From NCBI GenBank assembly GCA_902559345.1, contig CACEHH010000002.1, positions 24,607-88,606 on the forward strand: 64,000 bases of DNA, in the 5' to 3' direction. The position numbers were made by a program, and so were the translations under genes. Shown here piece after piece: positions 41,614 to 51,782 of this stretch; positions within the stretch are counted from its first letter, which is position 1; each line of letters starts with the position of its first letter. A model generated the notes under the pieces. That model worked only from the letters and a program-made list of their open reading frames with translations, searched no databases and was not told the DNA's origin. This DNA comes from an uncultured SAR86 cluster bacterium. GTDB taxonomy: Bacteria > Pseudomonadota > Gammaproteobacteria > Magnimaribacterales > D2472.

Positions 41614-42075
41614 ATGTTAAAAATTGTCAAACCATCAGAAATTGATTCAGTGCTTGGAACTGAAGTGGGAGTGTCAGATTGGGTGACTATTGATCAGGAG
41701 CGAATAGATAAATTTGCCGATGCGACAATGGATCATCAATTTATTCATGTTGACCCAGAACAAGCAACCCCAGTATTTGGGTCTACAATAGCACATGGAT
41801 TTCTTTCATTATCTTTAGTTGCTGGAATACCCTTTGAACAAGAAATAGGTATGGTATTAGAAGGTACTAAGATGGGGCTGAACTATGGGCTAGATAAAGT
41901 AAGATTTTTAAGCCCTGTACCTGTTAACTCAGAAGTAAGAATTAGAATGAAATGTATTGATGTCACTGAAAAAAATCCAGGACAATATCTTGCTAAGACA
42001 GAAGTAACAATGGAAATCAAAGGAATTGAGAAACCAGCATTCGTTGCTGAAACATTAAGCATGTTTATTGTCTAA
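41614..42075 (+). CDS. MaoC-like (R)-specific enoyl-CoA hydratase
   Basis: WVTIDQERIDKFADATMDHQFIHVDPE ... AHGFLSLSL hot-dog hydratase motifs. Confidence 0.9.
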   Translation: MLKIVKPSEIDSVLGTEVGVSDWVTIDQERIDKFADATMDHQFIHVDPEQATPVFGSTIAHGFLSLSLVAGIPFEQEIGMVLEGTKMGLNYGLDKVRFLSPVPVNSEVRIRMKCIDVTEKNPGQYLAKTEVTMEIKGIEKPAFVAETLSMFIV

Positions 42076-42079
42076 TTAA

Positions 42080-42466
42080 ATGATTTATTTATATAATCAT
42101 ATACACAAACTTGTTTTAACTCTTTCATTAGTATTTATCTTTGGGTGTGTGAGCTTAGATGACTCTTCAAGTTACATACCCCATCCTGTTCAGACTATCG
42201 ACAAAGTTCAAGTTAGAGAAATGCAATGCGTTCATCTTTTTAGAACTGATAAACAGGAGAGTGGATGGAATTATGCATCTGCAACAGCAAATGCAATTAA
42301 AGTTTTAAAAGACCAAGCTCTTGTTGCAAAAGGTAATGCTTTAGTAATTGAAAATGTATATTCTTCAAGAATATATCGTAATGGATATGAGGCTGAAGCT
42401 GCTTCAGTCTATGTAAGCGTATATAAATGTCCTTTTATAGAAGAAGATTATAATTACGATTATTAA
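42080..42466 (+). CDS. Putative lipoprotein, unknown function
   Basis: 128 aa with signal peptide and lipobox (LVFIFGC); conserved-looking Cys pair. Confidence 0.6.
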   Translation: MIYLYNHIHKLVLTLSLVFIFGCVSLDDSSSYIPHPVQTIDKVQVREMQCVHLFRTDKQESGWNYASATANAIKVLKDQALVAKGNALVIENVYSSRIYRNGYEAEAASVYVSVYKCPFIEEDYNYDY

Positions 42467-42471
42467 ATATT

Positions 42472-43899
42472 TTAATCTAAAATATTTTTAAGTATGTCGT
42501 TAACGGTTTGGGGGTTAGCTTTTCCCTGAGTTTCTTTCATAACTTGTCCAACAAAGAAACCAAATAGCTTATCTTTGCCGCCTTTGTATGCTGTTACTTG
42601 ACTAGGATTAGATTCAACAACTTTTTTTGCAATTTCTTCTAATACAGATTCATCTTGGATCTGAATCAAACCTTTTGTTTCAATTATTTTATCCACATTA
42701 GATCCACTCTTCCACACCTCTTCAAGCACAGATTTAGCAATTTTGCCTGAAATGGTACTATCTGAGATTCTTTCGATTAGTATTCCAAAATTCTCTGAAG
42801 TTAAATTAGATTCATCAATATCAATATTATCTTTATTTAATAAAGCGCTGACATCACCAACAAGCCATTTAGCCACAAGTTTTGCGTCATCTGTCTTTGT
42901 TGAAGCTTCTTCAAACATATTAGCCATTGTTTTAGAGGAAGATATTATTTTTGCTTCTGATTCTTCTAAATTAATTTCTTTAACATACCTATGTTCTTTT
43001 TCTTCAGGTAGCTCGGGAAGATTATTTTTAATTTCTTGTAACTCTTTATTTGAAATTACAACTGGAAGAAGGTCAGGACATGGAAAATACCTATAATCAT
43101 TTGCTTCTTCCTTAGATCTCATTGATCTAGTTTCATTTTTTTCACTATCATAAAGTCTTGTCTCTTGGACAACAGATTCACCACTTTCAATAACTTTTAT
43201 TTGGCGCTCAATTTCATAATTAATAGCCTTTTCGATAAATTTAAATGAATTAATATTTTTAAGTTCTGCTCTTGTTCCAAGCTCTTTATCATCGCTTTTT
43301 TTGATGGAGACATTTACATCACATCTCATTGAGCCTTGTGCCATATTCCCATCACATATATCTAAAAAGGTTACTAACTGTCTTATTGCTTTGAAGTAAG
43401 CCACAGCTTCTTTTGCATTTGAGATTTCAGGCTCTGAAACAATTTCAAGAAGAGGTGTTCCTGCTCGATTCAAATCAACACCTGTTTCACCTTCAAAAAG
43501 ATCATGAATTGATTTACCAGCATCTTCTTCAAGATGCGCTCTTGTTATGTTTATAATTTTTTCAGAATTATCTACTGTAATTTTAATAGACCCTTTTTCA
43601 ACAATAGGTTTTGTCATTTGAGTAATTTGATAGCCTTTTGGTAAATCTGGATAAAAGTAATTTTTTCTATCAAATGAAGATGTTTGATTAATATTTGCTC
43701 CGGTAGCAAGACCGAATCTAATAGCTTTATAAAACGCTTCTTTGTTAGCAACTGGAAGAACACCAGGCAATCCCATATCAATTAAATCAACATGTGTATT
43801 TGGCTCAGCGCCAAATTTTGTAGATCCACCAGAAAATAACTTTGATTTAGTTGAAAGTTGAGCATGTATCTCTAGACCAATTACTGTTTCCCAACTCAT
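42472..43899 (-). CDS. gatB: Asp/Glu-tRNA amidotransferase subunit B
   Basis: 475 aa; WETVIGLEIHAQLSTKSKLFSG, RCDVNVSI. Confidence 0.95.
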   Translation of the reverse strand: MSWETVIGLEIHAQLSTKSKLFSGGSTKFGAEPNTHVDLIDMGLPGVLPVANKEAFYKAIRFGLATGANINQTSSFDRKNYFYPDLPKGYQITQMTKPIVEKGSIKITVDNSEKIINITRAHLEEDAGKSIHDLFEGETGVDLNRAGTPLLEIVSEPEISNAKEAVAYFKAIRQLVTFLDICDGNMAQGSMRCDVNVSIKKSDDKELGTRAELKNINSFKFIEKAINYEIERQIKVIESGESVVQETRLYDSEKNETRSMRSKEEANDYRYFPCPDLLPVVISNKELQEIKNNLPELPEEKEHRYVKEINLEESEAKIISSSKTMANMFEEASTKTDDAKLVAKWLVGDVSALLNKDNIDIDESNLTSENFGILIERISDSTISGKIAKSVLEEVWKSGSNVDKIIETKGLIQIQDESVLEEIAKKVVESNPSQVTAYKGGKDKLFGFFVGQVMKETQGKANPQTVNDILKNILD

Positions 43900-45347
43900 T
43901 GCTTTGCTCCCTCAGGGGTATACATATGCCAATTTGTTGATTTTTGAAACATATGTCCAAAGTTTAAAATTGAACTTTCATCTAAGAAATTACCTATTAT
44001 TTGAATGCCAGTTGGTTTGTTATCAAGATTGCCGTTTGGAATTGACATTGCTGGAAGTCCTGCAAGATTTGCAGAAATAGTAAACAAGTCTTCGAGATAC
44101 ATTTGAATTGGGTCACTACCTTTAGAACCAATCTCAAAGGCTGTGCCGCGAGTAGTTGGCGTCATGATTACATCAATATCAGAGAAAGCACTATCAAAGT
44201 CATTTTTTATAAGTCTTCTAACCTGTTGAGCTTTCTTATAATAAGCATCATAGTATCCAGCTGAAAGAACATATGAGCCTATCAAAATCCTTCTTTTTAC
44301 CTCATCTCCAAAACCTTCTGATCTAGTTTGAACATATAATTCTTCAAGATTTTTTGGATTATTAGATCTGTGACCAAATTTTACACCATCAAATCTAGAT
44401 AAATTTGATGAACATTCTGCTGGCGCAACAACATAATAGGTTGGAACAGAAAGCGATAGATTTGGTAAAGATATATCAACTAAATTAGCACCCAAGGAAA
44501 CAAATTCTTTCAGAGAATCTTCATATATTTTAACAACGTCATCATCTAAACTAGACAAATCAATATCTTTAACAATCCCGATTTTTTTGCCTTTTAATGG
44601 TGAGTTTAGATTTTCTTCAAAGTTTGGAATATCTTCATTTAAAGAGGTAGTATCTTTTTCATCGTGTGAACACATTTCATTAAGAAGTAGAGCGCAATCT
44701 TCTGCAGTTCTTGCCATTGGTCCAGCCTGATCAAGGCTTGATGCAAAAGCAATCATTCCCCATCTTGATATCCTCCCGTAGGTTGGCTTAAGTCCAGTTA
44801 TTCCACAAAGAGAGGCAGGTTGCCTAATTGAACCTCCAGTATCAGTTCCAGAAGCTGCTGGTACAATTCCTGCCGCAACAGCTGCAGCAGAACCACCTGA
44901 GCTCCCTCCAGGAACTAAGTTTTCTCCCCATGGATTTTGAACATTTCCAAAATTACTTGTTTCATTAGATGAGCCCATAGCAAATTCATCCATATTTGTT
45001 TTTCCAACTGATATACATCCTGCATTTTCAAGGTTTTTAATTACTGTTGCTGAATATGGAGGAACAAAATTATCAAGAATTTTTGAACCGCAGGTAGTTC
45101 TTAGGCCTTTAGTGCAAAATAAATCTTTTTGAGCAATTGGAATACCCGCAAGCGGAAGGTTAGACGGCTTATTATCTAGAGCTTCTGCTTTTTTAATAGA
45201 ATTATCTTCATTTAATGTCACAAAAGCATTTAAATGATTATTTTCTTTAATTAATTTATAAACTTCTTGTATGACTTCTGCATTAGATATCTCTTTTTGA
45301 GATAGCATTATTTTTATATCTTTTATTGTTTTATATTTTATGGTCAC
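43896..45347 (-). CDS. gatA: Asp/Glu-tRNA amidotransferase subunit A
   Basis: 483 aa; amidase signature [39 protein letters not shown]. Confidence 0.95.
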   Translation of the reverse strand: MTIKYKTIKDIKIMLSQKEISNAEVIQEVYKLIKENNHLNAFVTLNEDNSIKKAEALDNKPSNLPLAGIPIAQKDLFCTKGLRTTCGSKILDNFVPPYSATVIKNLENAGCISVGKTNMDEFAMGSSNETSNFGNVQNPWGENLVPGGSSGGSAAAVAAGIVPAASGTDTGGSIRQPASLCGITGLKPTYGRISRWGMIAFASSLDQAGPMARTAEDCALLLNEMCSHDEKDTTSLNEDIPNFEENLNSPLKGKKIGIVKDIDLSSLDDDVVKIYEDSLKEFVSLGANLVDISLPNLSLSVPTYYVVAPAECSSNLSRFDGVKFGHRSNNPKNLEELYVQTRSEGFGDEVKRRILIGSYVLSAGYYDAYYKKAQQVRRLIKNDFDSAFSDIDVIMTPTTRGTAFEIGSKGSDPIQMYLEDLFTISANLAGLPAMSIPNGNLDNKPTGIQIIGNFLDESSILNFGHMFQKSTNWHMYTPEGAKQ

Positions 45348-45625
45348 TCAACTACTCTTGGAACTAGAAAATAATCTTCGTTTGAAGATGGTGCAATTTT
45401 AAGCAATTCTTTCTTTAAATTTTTTGCAGTTACTTCATCGGTTCTACTTTTTGCTGTTTTTTCTAAAGGATTGGTTAATGGCTCTATGTTAGATGTATCT
45501 ACATCATTAAGCTGATCAACAAAGTTAATGATATTCTTAAGATCTTTTGTTATTTTTTCTTCTTTTCCATCATCAATTTTTAGTCTTGATAGGTAAGATA
45601 TAGTTGTTACTGTTTTCTTGTCCAT
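45344..45625 (-). CDS. gatC: Asp/Glu-tRNA amidotransferase subunit C
   Basis: 93 aa; LSRLKIDDGKEEKITKDLKNIINFVDQLNDVDTSNIEPL. Confidence 0.92.
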   Translation of the reverse strand: MDKKTVTTISYLSRLKIDDGKEEKITKDLKNIINFVDQLNDVDTSNIEPLTNPLEKTAKSRTDEVTAKNLKKELLKIAPSSNEDYFLVPRVVE

Positions 45626-45707
45626 ATATAGGATATTATTATAGATTAGAGGTGGGATATTAACCTAACTCATAAATTATTTAAATTATTTTATTGTAGG
45701 TAATTAC

Positions 45708-46757
45708 ATGAAATTTAATATGTTTAAAATGATTGGAGGGTATTTTTCCAATGATTTGTCTATAGATCTTGGCACAGCAAATACACTAATTTATACAAAA
45801 GATGTTGGAATTGTTTTGGACGAACCTTCTGTTGTTGCTATTCGAGAATCAAGAGGTCAAAAAACTGTAGTGGCGGTTGGGACAGAAGCAAAAAAAATGC
45901 TTGGAAGAACGCCGGGTAATATAAAAGCAATTAGGCCTTTATCTGAAGGAGTCATAGCTGACTTTCAGGTAACTGAAAAAATGCTACAGCACTTCATAGC
46001 AAAAGTTCATGAGAAGCTTTTTATTAAACCAAGTCCAAGAGTTTTGGTTTGTGTTCCATGCCGATCAACTCAAGTAGAGAGAAGGGCTATAAGAGAATCA
46101 GTTCTTGGGGCTGGAGCCAGAGATGTAAAGCTAATAGAGGAACCAATGGCAGCTGCAATTGGTGCGGGCCTTCCAGTTGAAGAAGCAAGTGGAAATATGG
46201 TTGTCGATATAGGCGGCGGAACAACAGAGGTAGCTATTTTATCTTTAAATGGAGTTGTTTATTCTGAATCTGTAAAGATAGGTGGAGATAAACTAGATGA
46301 GTCAATTACTTCTTGGATTAGAAGAAATTACGGATGTGTGATAGGTGAATCAACTGCTGAAAAAATAAAATATACAATAGGCTGCGCAAGTGCAGAATCA
46401 GACAAAATAGAGATGCCGATTACTGGAAGAAATCTTGCTGAGGGAATTCCAGAAACATTCACAATAAATAGTGAACAAATTTTTGAAGCTATGAAAGATC
46501 CTCTTTATGGGATGGTAAGAGCTATTAGAAATGCTCTTGAATTATCACCTCCTGAGCTAGCGGCAGATATTGCAGAAAGAGGTATTGTATTAACTGGTGG
46601 AGGGGCATTATTAAGAGATTTAGATAATTTAATTTCAAGCTCCACAGGCATACCTGTAATTGTTGCTGAAGATCCTTTAACTTGCGTTGCAAGAGGTGGA
46701 GGTCAAGCTCTTGAGATAATGGATAAATACAATATCGATCTTCTATCGTCTGAATAA
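45708..46757 (+). CDS. mreB: Rod shape-determining protein MreB
   Basis: 349 aa; [26 protein letters not shown]. Confidence 0.97.
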   Translation: MKFNMFKMIGGYFSNDLSIDLGTANTLIYTKDVGIVLDEPSVVAIRESRGQKTVVAVGTEAKKMLGRTPGNIKAIRPLSEGVIADFQVTEKMLQHFIAKVHEKLFIKPSPRVLVCVPCRSTQVERRAIRESVLGAGARDVKLIEEPMAAAIGAGLPVEEASGNMVVDIGGGTTEVAILSLNGVVYSESVKIGGDKLDESITSWIRRNYGCVIGESTAEKIKYTIGCASAESDKIEMPITGRNLAEGIPETFTINSEQIFEAMKDPLYGMVRAIRNALELSPPELAADIAERGIVLTGGGALLRDLDNLISSSTGIPVIVAEDPLTCVARGGGQALEIMDKYNIDLLSSE

Positions 46758-46762
46758 CTAAT

Positions 46763-47599
46763 ATGGCTGGGAAAATTCCTACCTCTGGTCAAAAAATACT
46801 TTATTTATCTTTTGTGTTTCTTGGATCTATAATTTTTTATTTTGATTTTACTACCAACTCTTTTCAGAGCATAAAGAATGGTTATACAAGCTTTAAAATT
46901 TCCTCCATATTTTTGATAAAAGAAACCACCATCGAGCCTTTTAAGAATTTTTTTAATCTTACTAAATCTAAAGAAAACTTAATTCAAGAAAATAACAATC
47001 TTAAGGAAGCTTTAGATATTAGTAATTTAAATAATTATTTAATTTCTAAAGAAAATATTTTTTATAAAGATAAAAATATAATTCAATACCCTATAGATAA
47101 AAAAAATAGCTCATTTACATATTCAATAGCTAAGATAAAATACATAAATCATAATATTTTCAATTGTTGTGATAATCATAGAATGTATATTGAGCTAATT
47201 TCTAGCAATCTATCATCTAACTTAGAGAGCGTAGTTTTCAATAACTCTGGAATTATTGGGCAAGTAATAACTGATGAGAAATATCTTGAGGTAATTCTTT
47301 TAACTGATATTGATCATTCAATTCCAATAAAATCAAAATCTGAGAGCTTTTATTGCAATGCAAGAGGTAGCGGTAGAGCCAATATAATTATTTGTTCATA
47401 TAATCCACTTGTCTGGGATGAAGATATCTTATTAGGAAAAGAGTTTTTTACTTCTGGCCTTGGAGGTATTTTCCCTAAAGATATAATAATAGGCAATGTT
47501 GTTAATATTATTGATATAGACTCCACAAAAAAAGATTTAGAAATAAAACTTTTTGCAGATCCATTAGAGAGTGATTTATTTGGAGTAATTAGAAATTAA
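46763..47599 (+). CDS. mreC: Rod shape-determining protein MreC
   Basis: 278 aa; N-terminal TM, coiled coil, GIIGQVI, TSGLGGIFPKDIIIGNV. Confidence 0.9.
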   Translation: MAGKIPTSGQKILYLSFVFLGSIIFYFDFTTNSFQSIKNGYTSFKISSIFLIKETTIEPFKNFFNLTKSKENLIQENNNLKEALDISNLNNYLISKENIFYKDKNIIQYPIDKKNSSFTYSIAKIKYINHNIFNCCDNHRMYIELISSNLSSNLESVVFNNSGIIGQVITDEKYLEVILLTDIDHSIPIKSKSESFYCNARGSGRANIIICSYNPLVWDEDILLGKEFFTSGLGGIFPKDIIIGNVVNIIDIDSTKKDLEIKLFADPLESDLFGVIRN

Positions 47600-48072
47600 T
47601 GAAAGATTTTAGTAAAAAAATAATATTTATCTTTCTTATAAACTATATCGATTTAAGTATCGCCCCAATAATCTCAAAAGCTTTAATTATTTTTCCATTA
47701 ACATTCTTGAGTTATTCTCTATACGTGTATAGATCTAATAAGAATATAGGTCCTATTGAAGGATTTTTGATTGGACTATTAGTTGATTTAATTTCAGGAA
47801 ACTTTTTTGGAATAAATGCCACGCTTTTTTGCATAATCACTTACTTGATAAATATTTATTCAAACTCATTCAAGATTTTTTCTTATTTACAAGTTTGTAT
47901 ATTTTTTGGTGTATCAGCAACCGGCTATATTGGCTTTAGCCAGCTGGCATTAAATCTTTATAACTTTTCATACAGCACATTGCTTATAAGCTTTATATTC
48001 AATATTTTATTTTGCATTTTCATAACAATTCTCTCTTCTTATTTCCCAAAAACAATTAATACAAAGATATGA
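47599..48072 (+). CDS. mreD: Rod shape-determining protein MreD
   Basis: 157 aa multi-TM, GLLVDLISGNFFGINA; follows mreC. Confidence 0.85.
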   Translation: MKDFSKKIIFIFLINYIDLSIAPIISKALIIFPLTFLSYSLYVYRSNKNIGPIEGFLIGLLVDLISGNFFGINATLFCIITYLINIYSNSFKIFSYLQVCIFFGVSATGYIGFSQLALNLYNFSYSTLLISFIFNILFCIFITILSSYFPKTINTKI

Positions 48073-50426
48073 TTATGGGATATCTAAAAAGAATAATAAT
48101 TTCTTTATTATTATTATCAGTATTCTTATGTATGGTCATATCGATTGTCTACATAACTCTAATATATAAACCTGAAAATATAGTTTACATATCAGATAAA
48201 ATCTTTGATCATGAATATACTATCGAATTTTATGATGCAGATTCAGAAGTTGATTTTTTTTCTTCACAGCTTGCTTTCAATGAAATTAAAGTTAAAGATT
48301 CTAATAATATAATATTATTTGAAGTTGAGAGTTTAGGATTTAGCATCAATCTATTTAAAACTCTTTCTAGTGGATACTTGAATTTAACATTTTTAGATAT
48401 TCATAATATTCGTTTCTTTAATGAGCCACAATCTTCAAATAGAAGCTCTTTTAAAGCCAATATTAAGAGGCTATATATAAAATCTGAACAGTTTTCTGTT
48501 CATTCTGAGGATGTCTTTATTGCTGGCGAAAATGGCAATTTATCAATAAAAAATAGTTATGGAGTATTTAATAATATCCCTTTTAAGGCTCTAAATATAT
48601 TTAATGGATTTAATTCTAATAAAATTTTTTACTCTTCTATATTTTTTCTTGATGAAAATAAAATAAGAGATGAAAATCTTATTAACCTGGATGCATTTAT
48701 AGATAATAAAATTAATTTGGTGGTTCATAGCAAAGGGTATTTTGATAAAGAATTAGAGCAATTAATAAATTTAAATAAATATATTTTTAAAGAATCAAAT
48801 TTAACAACAAATTCAAATTATTTTGTCGATAATATAGATTCGATAATTTATAGTAATTTAGATAAGAGGCTTATAGGTTTTTTTTCATCCTCACTACCTG
48901 ATCAAGATATTCTTGGAACTATTTCAATTAACGACCAAATGTTTATTTTGAGATCAAAATTGAGATTCGATATGGGCGAGCTTTTAAATTATGGTGAATA
49001 TATAAAACTTGAAGGTTATGAAGAATTTGAAACCACTATGTATTTAAATGATGGAATAGCATCTCTCGATTTAAACACATATTTATCCAATACCAGAATC
49101 ATTTCAAGTATAAAGGATTTAGAAAAAGATAAAGATAAAGAGCTCAGAACTAGCATAAAAATCAAAGACTTAATGCAGCCGTCTTATCTTATAGAAAATA
49201 AGAATTTTAGATCTTATTTAGGACCTAATAAAAATGGCTATTTTTTGTTGGGTAGTGATTTTGAGCATCAAGTAGAATCATTGGATAAAGAAAATGGATT
49301 TCACATATTTTTATCACTCGATCATTTAGAGATTAACAATTTATTGATGGAGAATGATTTAAGCAAAGAAACCAACCTAAAATCTCTAAATTTAATGATA
49401 GATGAGTTTAATTTCTTTAAAAATATTTATAAAAAACAGAGCTTCAAGATAGATTTCTCTATAGACCAAACTAAAGCATATTTTTCTGGTACGGATCTAA
49501 ATGGTTTTATAACAGTTGATGGTTCAGGATTCACCAGAATAGAAGTGTTTGATACCAAATTTGAATTCAAAGGTGTTGATATTATCGGAACAGAAGAGGT
49601 TATTGGAAACGATAGTTTAAAATTGCGTTTCATTGGTAAAAATATACAAACCTATGATGATATTTTTCAAGATATTGATTTTTATCTATTAAGAAATGAG
49701 AGCATTACCACGATTGATAATATAAGGATTAAAAGCAAGAATTTCAATATAGGACCATATAATGACAATGATAAAGCATACATAAGTTTCAATAGGGATA
49801 AGGATCTTTATAAAATTAGAGGATCATATGAAATTAAAAACATAAATAACTCATTAGATCGTTTTATCAATTATGATCTTGATTATATATCCACAGATTT
49901 AAATATTCAGTGGATTGCTCTTGAAGAATTAAAAGATATACAAGGAAATATAAGATTTCTCATAAAAGGGTTTGAATCAAAAACTTCATTGCCTGATTCC
50001 GCTTTTTTAAGAACACTAAAAATATTTAATTTAAATGCAATTATTGAGAATATTAGTAATGAAAAAAATATTGGATCTAAGAATTTAGTAATTAATAGAG
50101 CTGAAGGAAATTTCTATATTGGAGAGAACAGGGCTTTAATAAAGAAACCGATTAAGCTTGAGACTTCAGAGGCTAACATGAGATGGACAGGAGAAGTTCT
50201 TAAAAATTCTGAAGGTTTTTTAGATGAATTAAATTTAAATTTAGAAATGAGGCTTAGAGTTTCAGAAAATATACCATGGTATGCTGCAATATTTGGTGGT
50301 ATTCCAGCCTTAGCAGGGGGCATAGTATTTGAAAATATTTTTGAAGATAGTCTTGATGACGCTACCACTTTTAAATTTGATGTAAAAGGTTCAATCGATG
50401 AACCAATTATTGAAAGATTAGATTAA
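48069..50426 (+). CDS. YhdP/AsmA-like large membrane-anchored protein
   Basis: 785 aa, N-terminal TM, beta-rich body, C-terminal LRVSENIPWYAAIFGGIPALAGGIVFENIFEDSLDDATTFKFDVKGSIDEPIIERL typical of the YhdP C-terminus; downstream of mreBCD. Confidence 0.75.
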   Translation: MIMGYLKRIIISLLLLSVFLCMVISIVYITLIYKPENIVYISDKIFDHEYTIEFYDADSEVDFFSSQLAFNEIKVKDSNNIILFEVESLGFSINLFKTLSSGYLNLTFLDIHNIRFFNEPQSSNRSSFKANIKRLYIKSEQFSVHSEDVFIAGENGNLSIKNSYGVFNNIPFKALNIFNGFNSNKIFYSSIFFLDENKIRDENLINLDAFIDNKINLVVHSKGYFDKELEQLINLNKYIFKESNLTTNSNYFVDNIDSIIYSNLDKRLIGFFSSSLPDQDILGTISINDQMFILRSKLRFDMGELLNYGEYIKLEGYEEFETTMYLNDGIASLDLNTYLSNTRIISSIKDLEKDKDKELRTSIKIKDLMQPSYLIENKNFRSYLGPNKNGYFLLGSDFEHQVESLDKENGFHIFLSLDHLEINNLLMENDLSKETNLKSLNLMIDEFNFFKNIYKKQSFKIDFSIDQTKAYFSGTDLNGFITVDGSGFTRIEVFDTKFEFKGVDIIGTEEVIGNDSLKLRFIGKNIQTYDDIFQDIDFYLLRNESITTIDNIRIKSKNFNIGPYNDNDKAYISFNRDKDLYKIRGSYEIKNINNSLDRFINYDLDYISTDLNIQWIALEELKDIQGNIRFLIKGFESKTSLPDSAFLRTLKIFNLNAIIENISNEKNIGSKNLVINRAEGNFYIGENRALIKKPIKLETSEANMRWTGEVLKNSEGFLDELNLNLEMRLRVSENIPWYAAIFGGIPALAGGIVFENIFEDSLDDATTFKFDVKGSIDEPIIERLD

Positions 50427-51758
50427 ATAAATTGTTGCTAGTCCTAAGAATGAAAAAAAGCCTATTACATCAGTTACCGTTGTTACAACCACGCTGCCAC
50501 CGATAGCAGGATCTTGATTAAATTTTCTGAGAATAAGAGGCACAAGAATACCTGCAACAACTGAACTAATAAGATTTATTACAAGTGCACATGATATTAA
50601 TAATGCAATTGTCCAGTCTTGAAACCAAGCATAGGTAATAATTCCTACCAAAATTGACAATACAATACCATTTAATATTGAAACTGCTAACTCTCTTTTA
50701 AACAACCATTTAATATTTGAAGAATTAATTTGTTCAAGCGTCAAGCCTCTTAAAACTATAGTCAAGGTTTGTGTGGCAGCAACGCCGCCCATGCTTGCAA
50801 CTATAGGCATAAGAACAGCTAAATATACAATTTTATCAATAACATCTTGGAAGATATTAATTGTACTTGCAGCGATAAAGGCAGTTATTAAATTCAGACT
50901 TAACCAAAAAACTCTACTTTTTGCCGCTCTTCCAGGAGGCGCAAAAGTATCTTCAGCAACACCAGCCATTCCTAATAAATTTTGATCAGCATCCTCTCTA
51001 ATCACATCGACTACATCATCAATTGTAATTCTGCCTATCAACTTCCCACTTTCATCTATTACAGATGAAGAGATCAAATCATTTCTTTCGAAGAGTGTAG
51101 CAACTTCTTTATCATCAAGATCAGCATTTATTGGTAATATTTCTGTATCCATTATTTCTCTAACGATCATTGATGGATTAGAGGTAATAATTTCACTTAT
51201 TGATAGCTCCCCTAAGTATTCATTGTCATTATTTACAACGAAAATTTTATCTGTGTTTTCTGGTAACTTCCCCTGATCTCTTAAGTAGCTAATAACTTCA
51301 TTAATTGAATTATTTGGCCTTACACTTATAACATCTGTATTAAGAAGACCGCCAGCTGTATTTTCTTGGAAAGTAAGTCCCATCTCAATTCTTTTTCTGT
51401 CGACTTTAGACATATTTGAAAGAATTGTTTTCATTCGTTCTTCTGGAAGATTTTGAAGAATATCTACGATTTCATCTAATTCTAATTTTTTAACAGCTTC
51501 ACCCAGCTCTTCATTTGAAATGTTTGAGATTAAATCTTGTTGGATTTCTTCTCCTAACTCAGATAAAACGTCACCTTCTTCCTCAGTTTTAAGTAATGAG
51601 AATAAGAGATCTCTTTGTTTTGGTGGAGAAGACTCAAGAGCATGAGCTATCTCCGATGAAGACATATTATTAAGCAATCTTCTTATTTGGTTTAAAGATA
51701 GGTTTAATGGATCATCAAGGATGATTTTCAGGTTGTCATTTTTCTCCTTTTTATCCAT
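50418..51758 (-). CDS. mgtE: Magnesium transporter MgtE
   Basis: 446 aa; MgtE N domain, CBS pair, 5-TM domain (VLMPIVASMGGVAATQTLTIVLRGL). Confidence 0.93.
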   Translation of the reverse strand: MDKKEKNDNLKIILDDPLNLSLNQIRRLLNNMSSSEIAHALESSPPKQRDLLFSLLKTEEEGDVLSELGEEIQQDLISNISNEELGEAVKKLELDEIVDILQNLPEERMKTILSNMSKVDRKRIEMGLTFQENTAGGLLNTDVISVRPNNSINEVISYLRDQGKLPENTDKIFVVNNDNEYLGELSISEIITSNPSMIVREIMDTEILPINADLDDKEVATLFERNDLISSSVIDESGKLIGRITIDDVVDVIREDADQNLLGMAGVAEDTFAPPGRAAKSRVFWLSLNLITAFIAASTINIFQDVIDKIVYLAVLMPIVASMGGVAATQTLTIVLRGLTLEQINSSNIKWLFKRELAVSILNGIVLSILVGIITYAWFQDWTIALLISCALVINLISSVVAGILVPLILRKFNQDPAIGGSVVVTTVTDVIGFFSFLGLATIYLI

Positions 51759-51782
51759 TAGGTAATTTTAACCTAAATAAAT

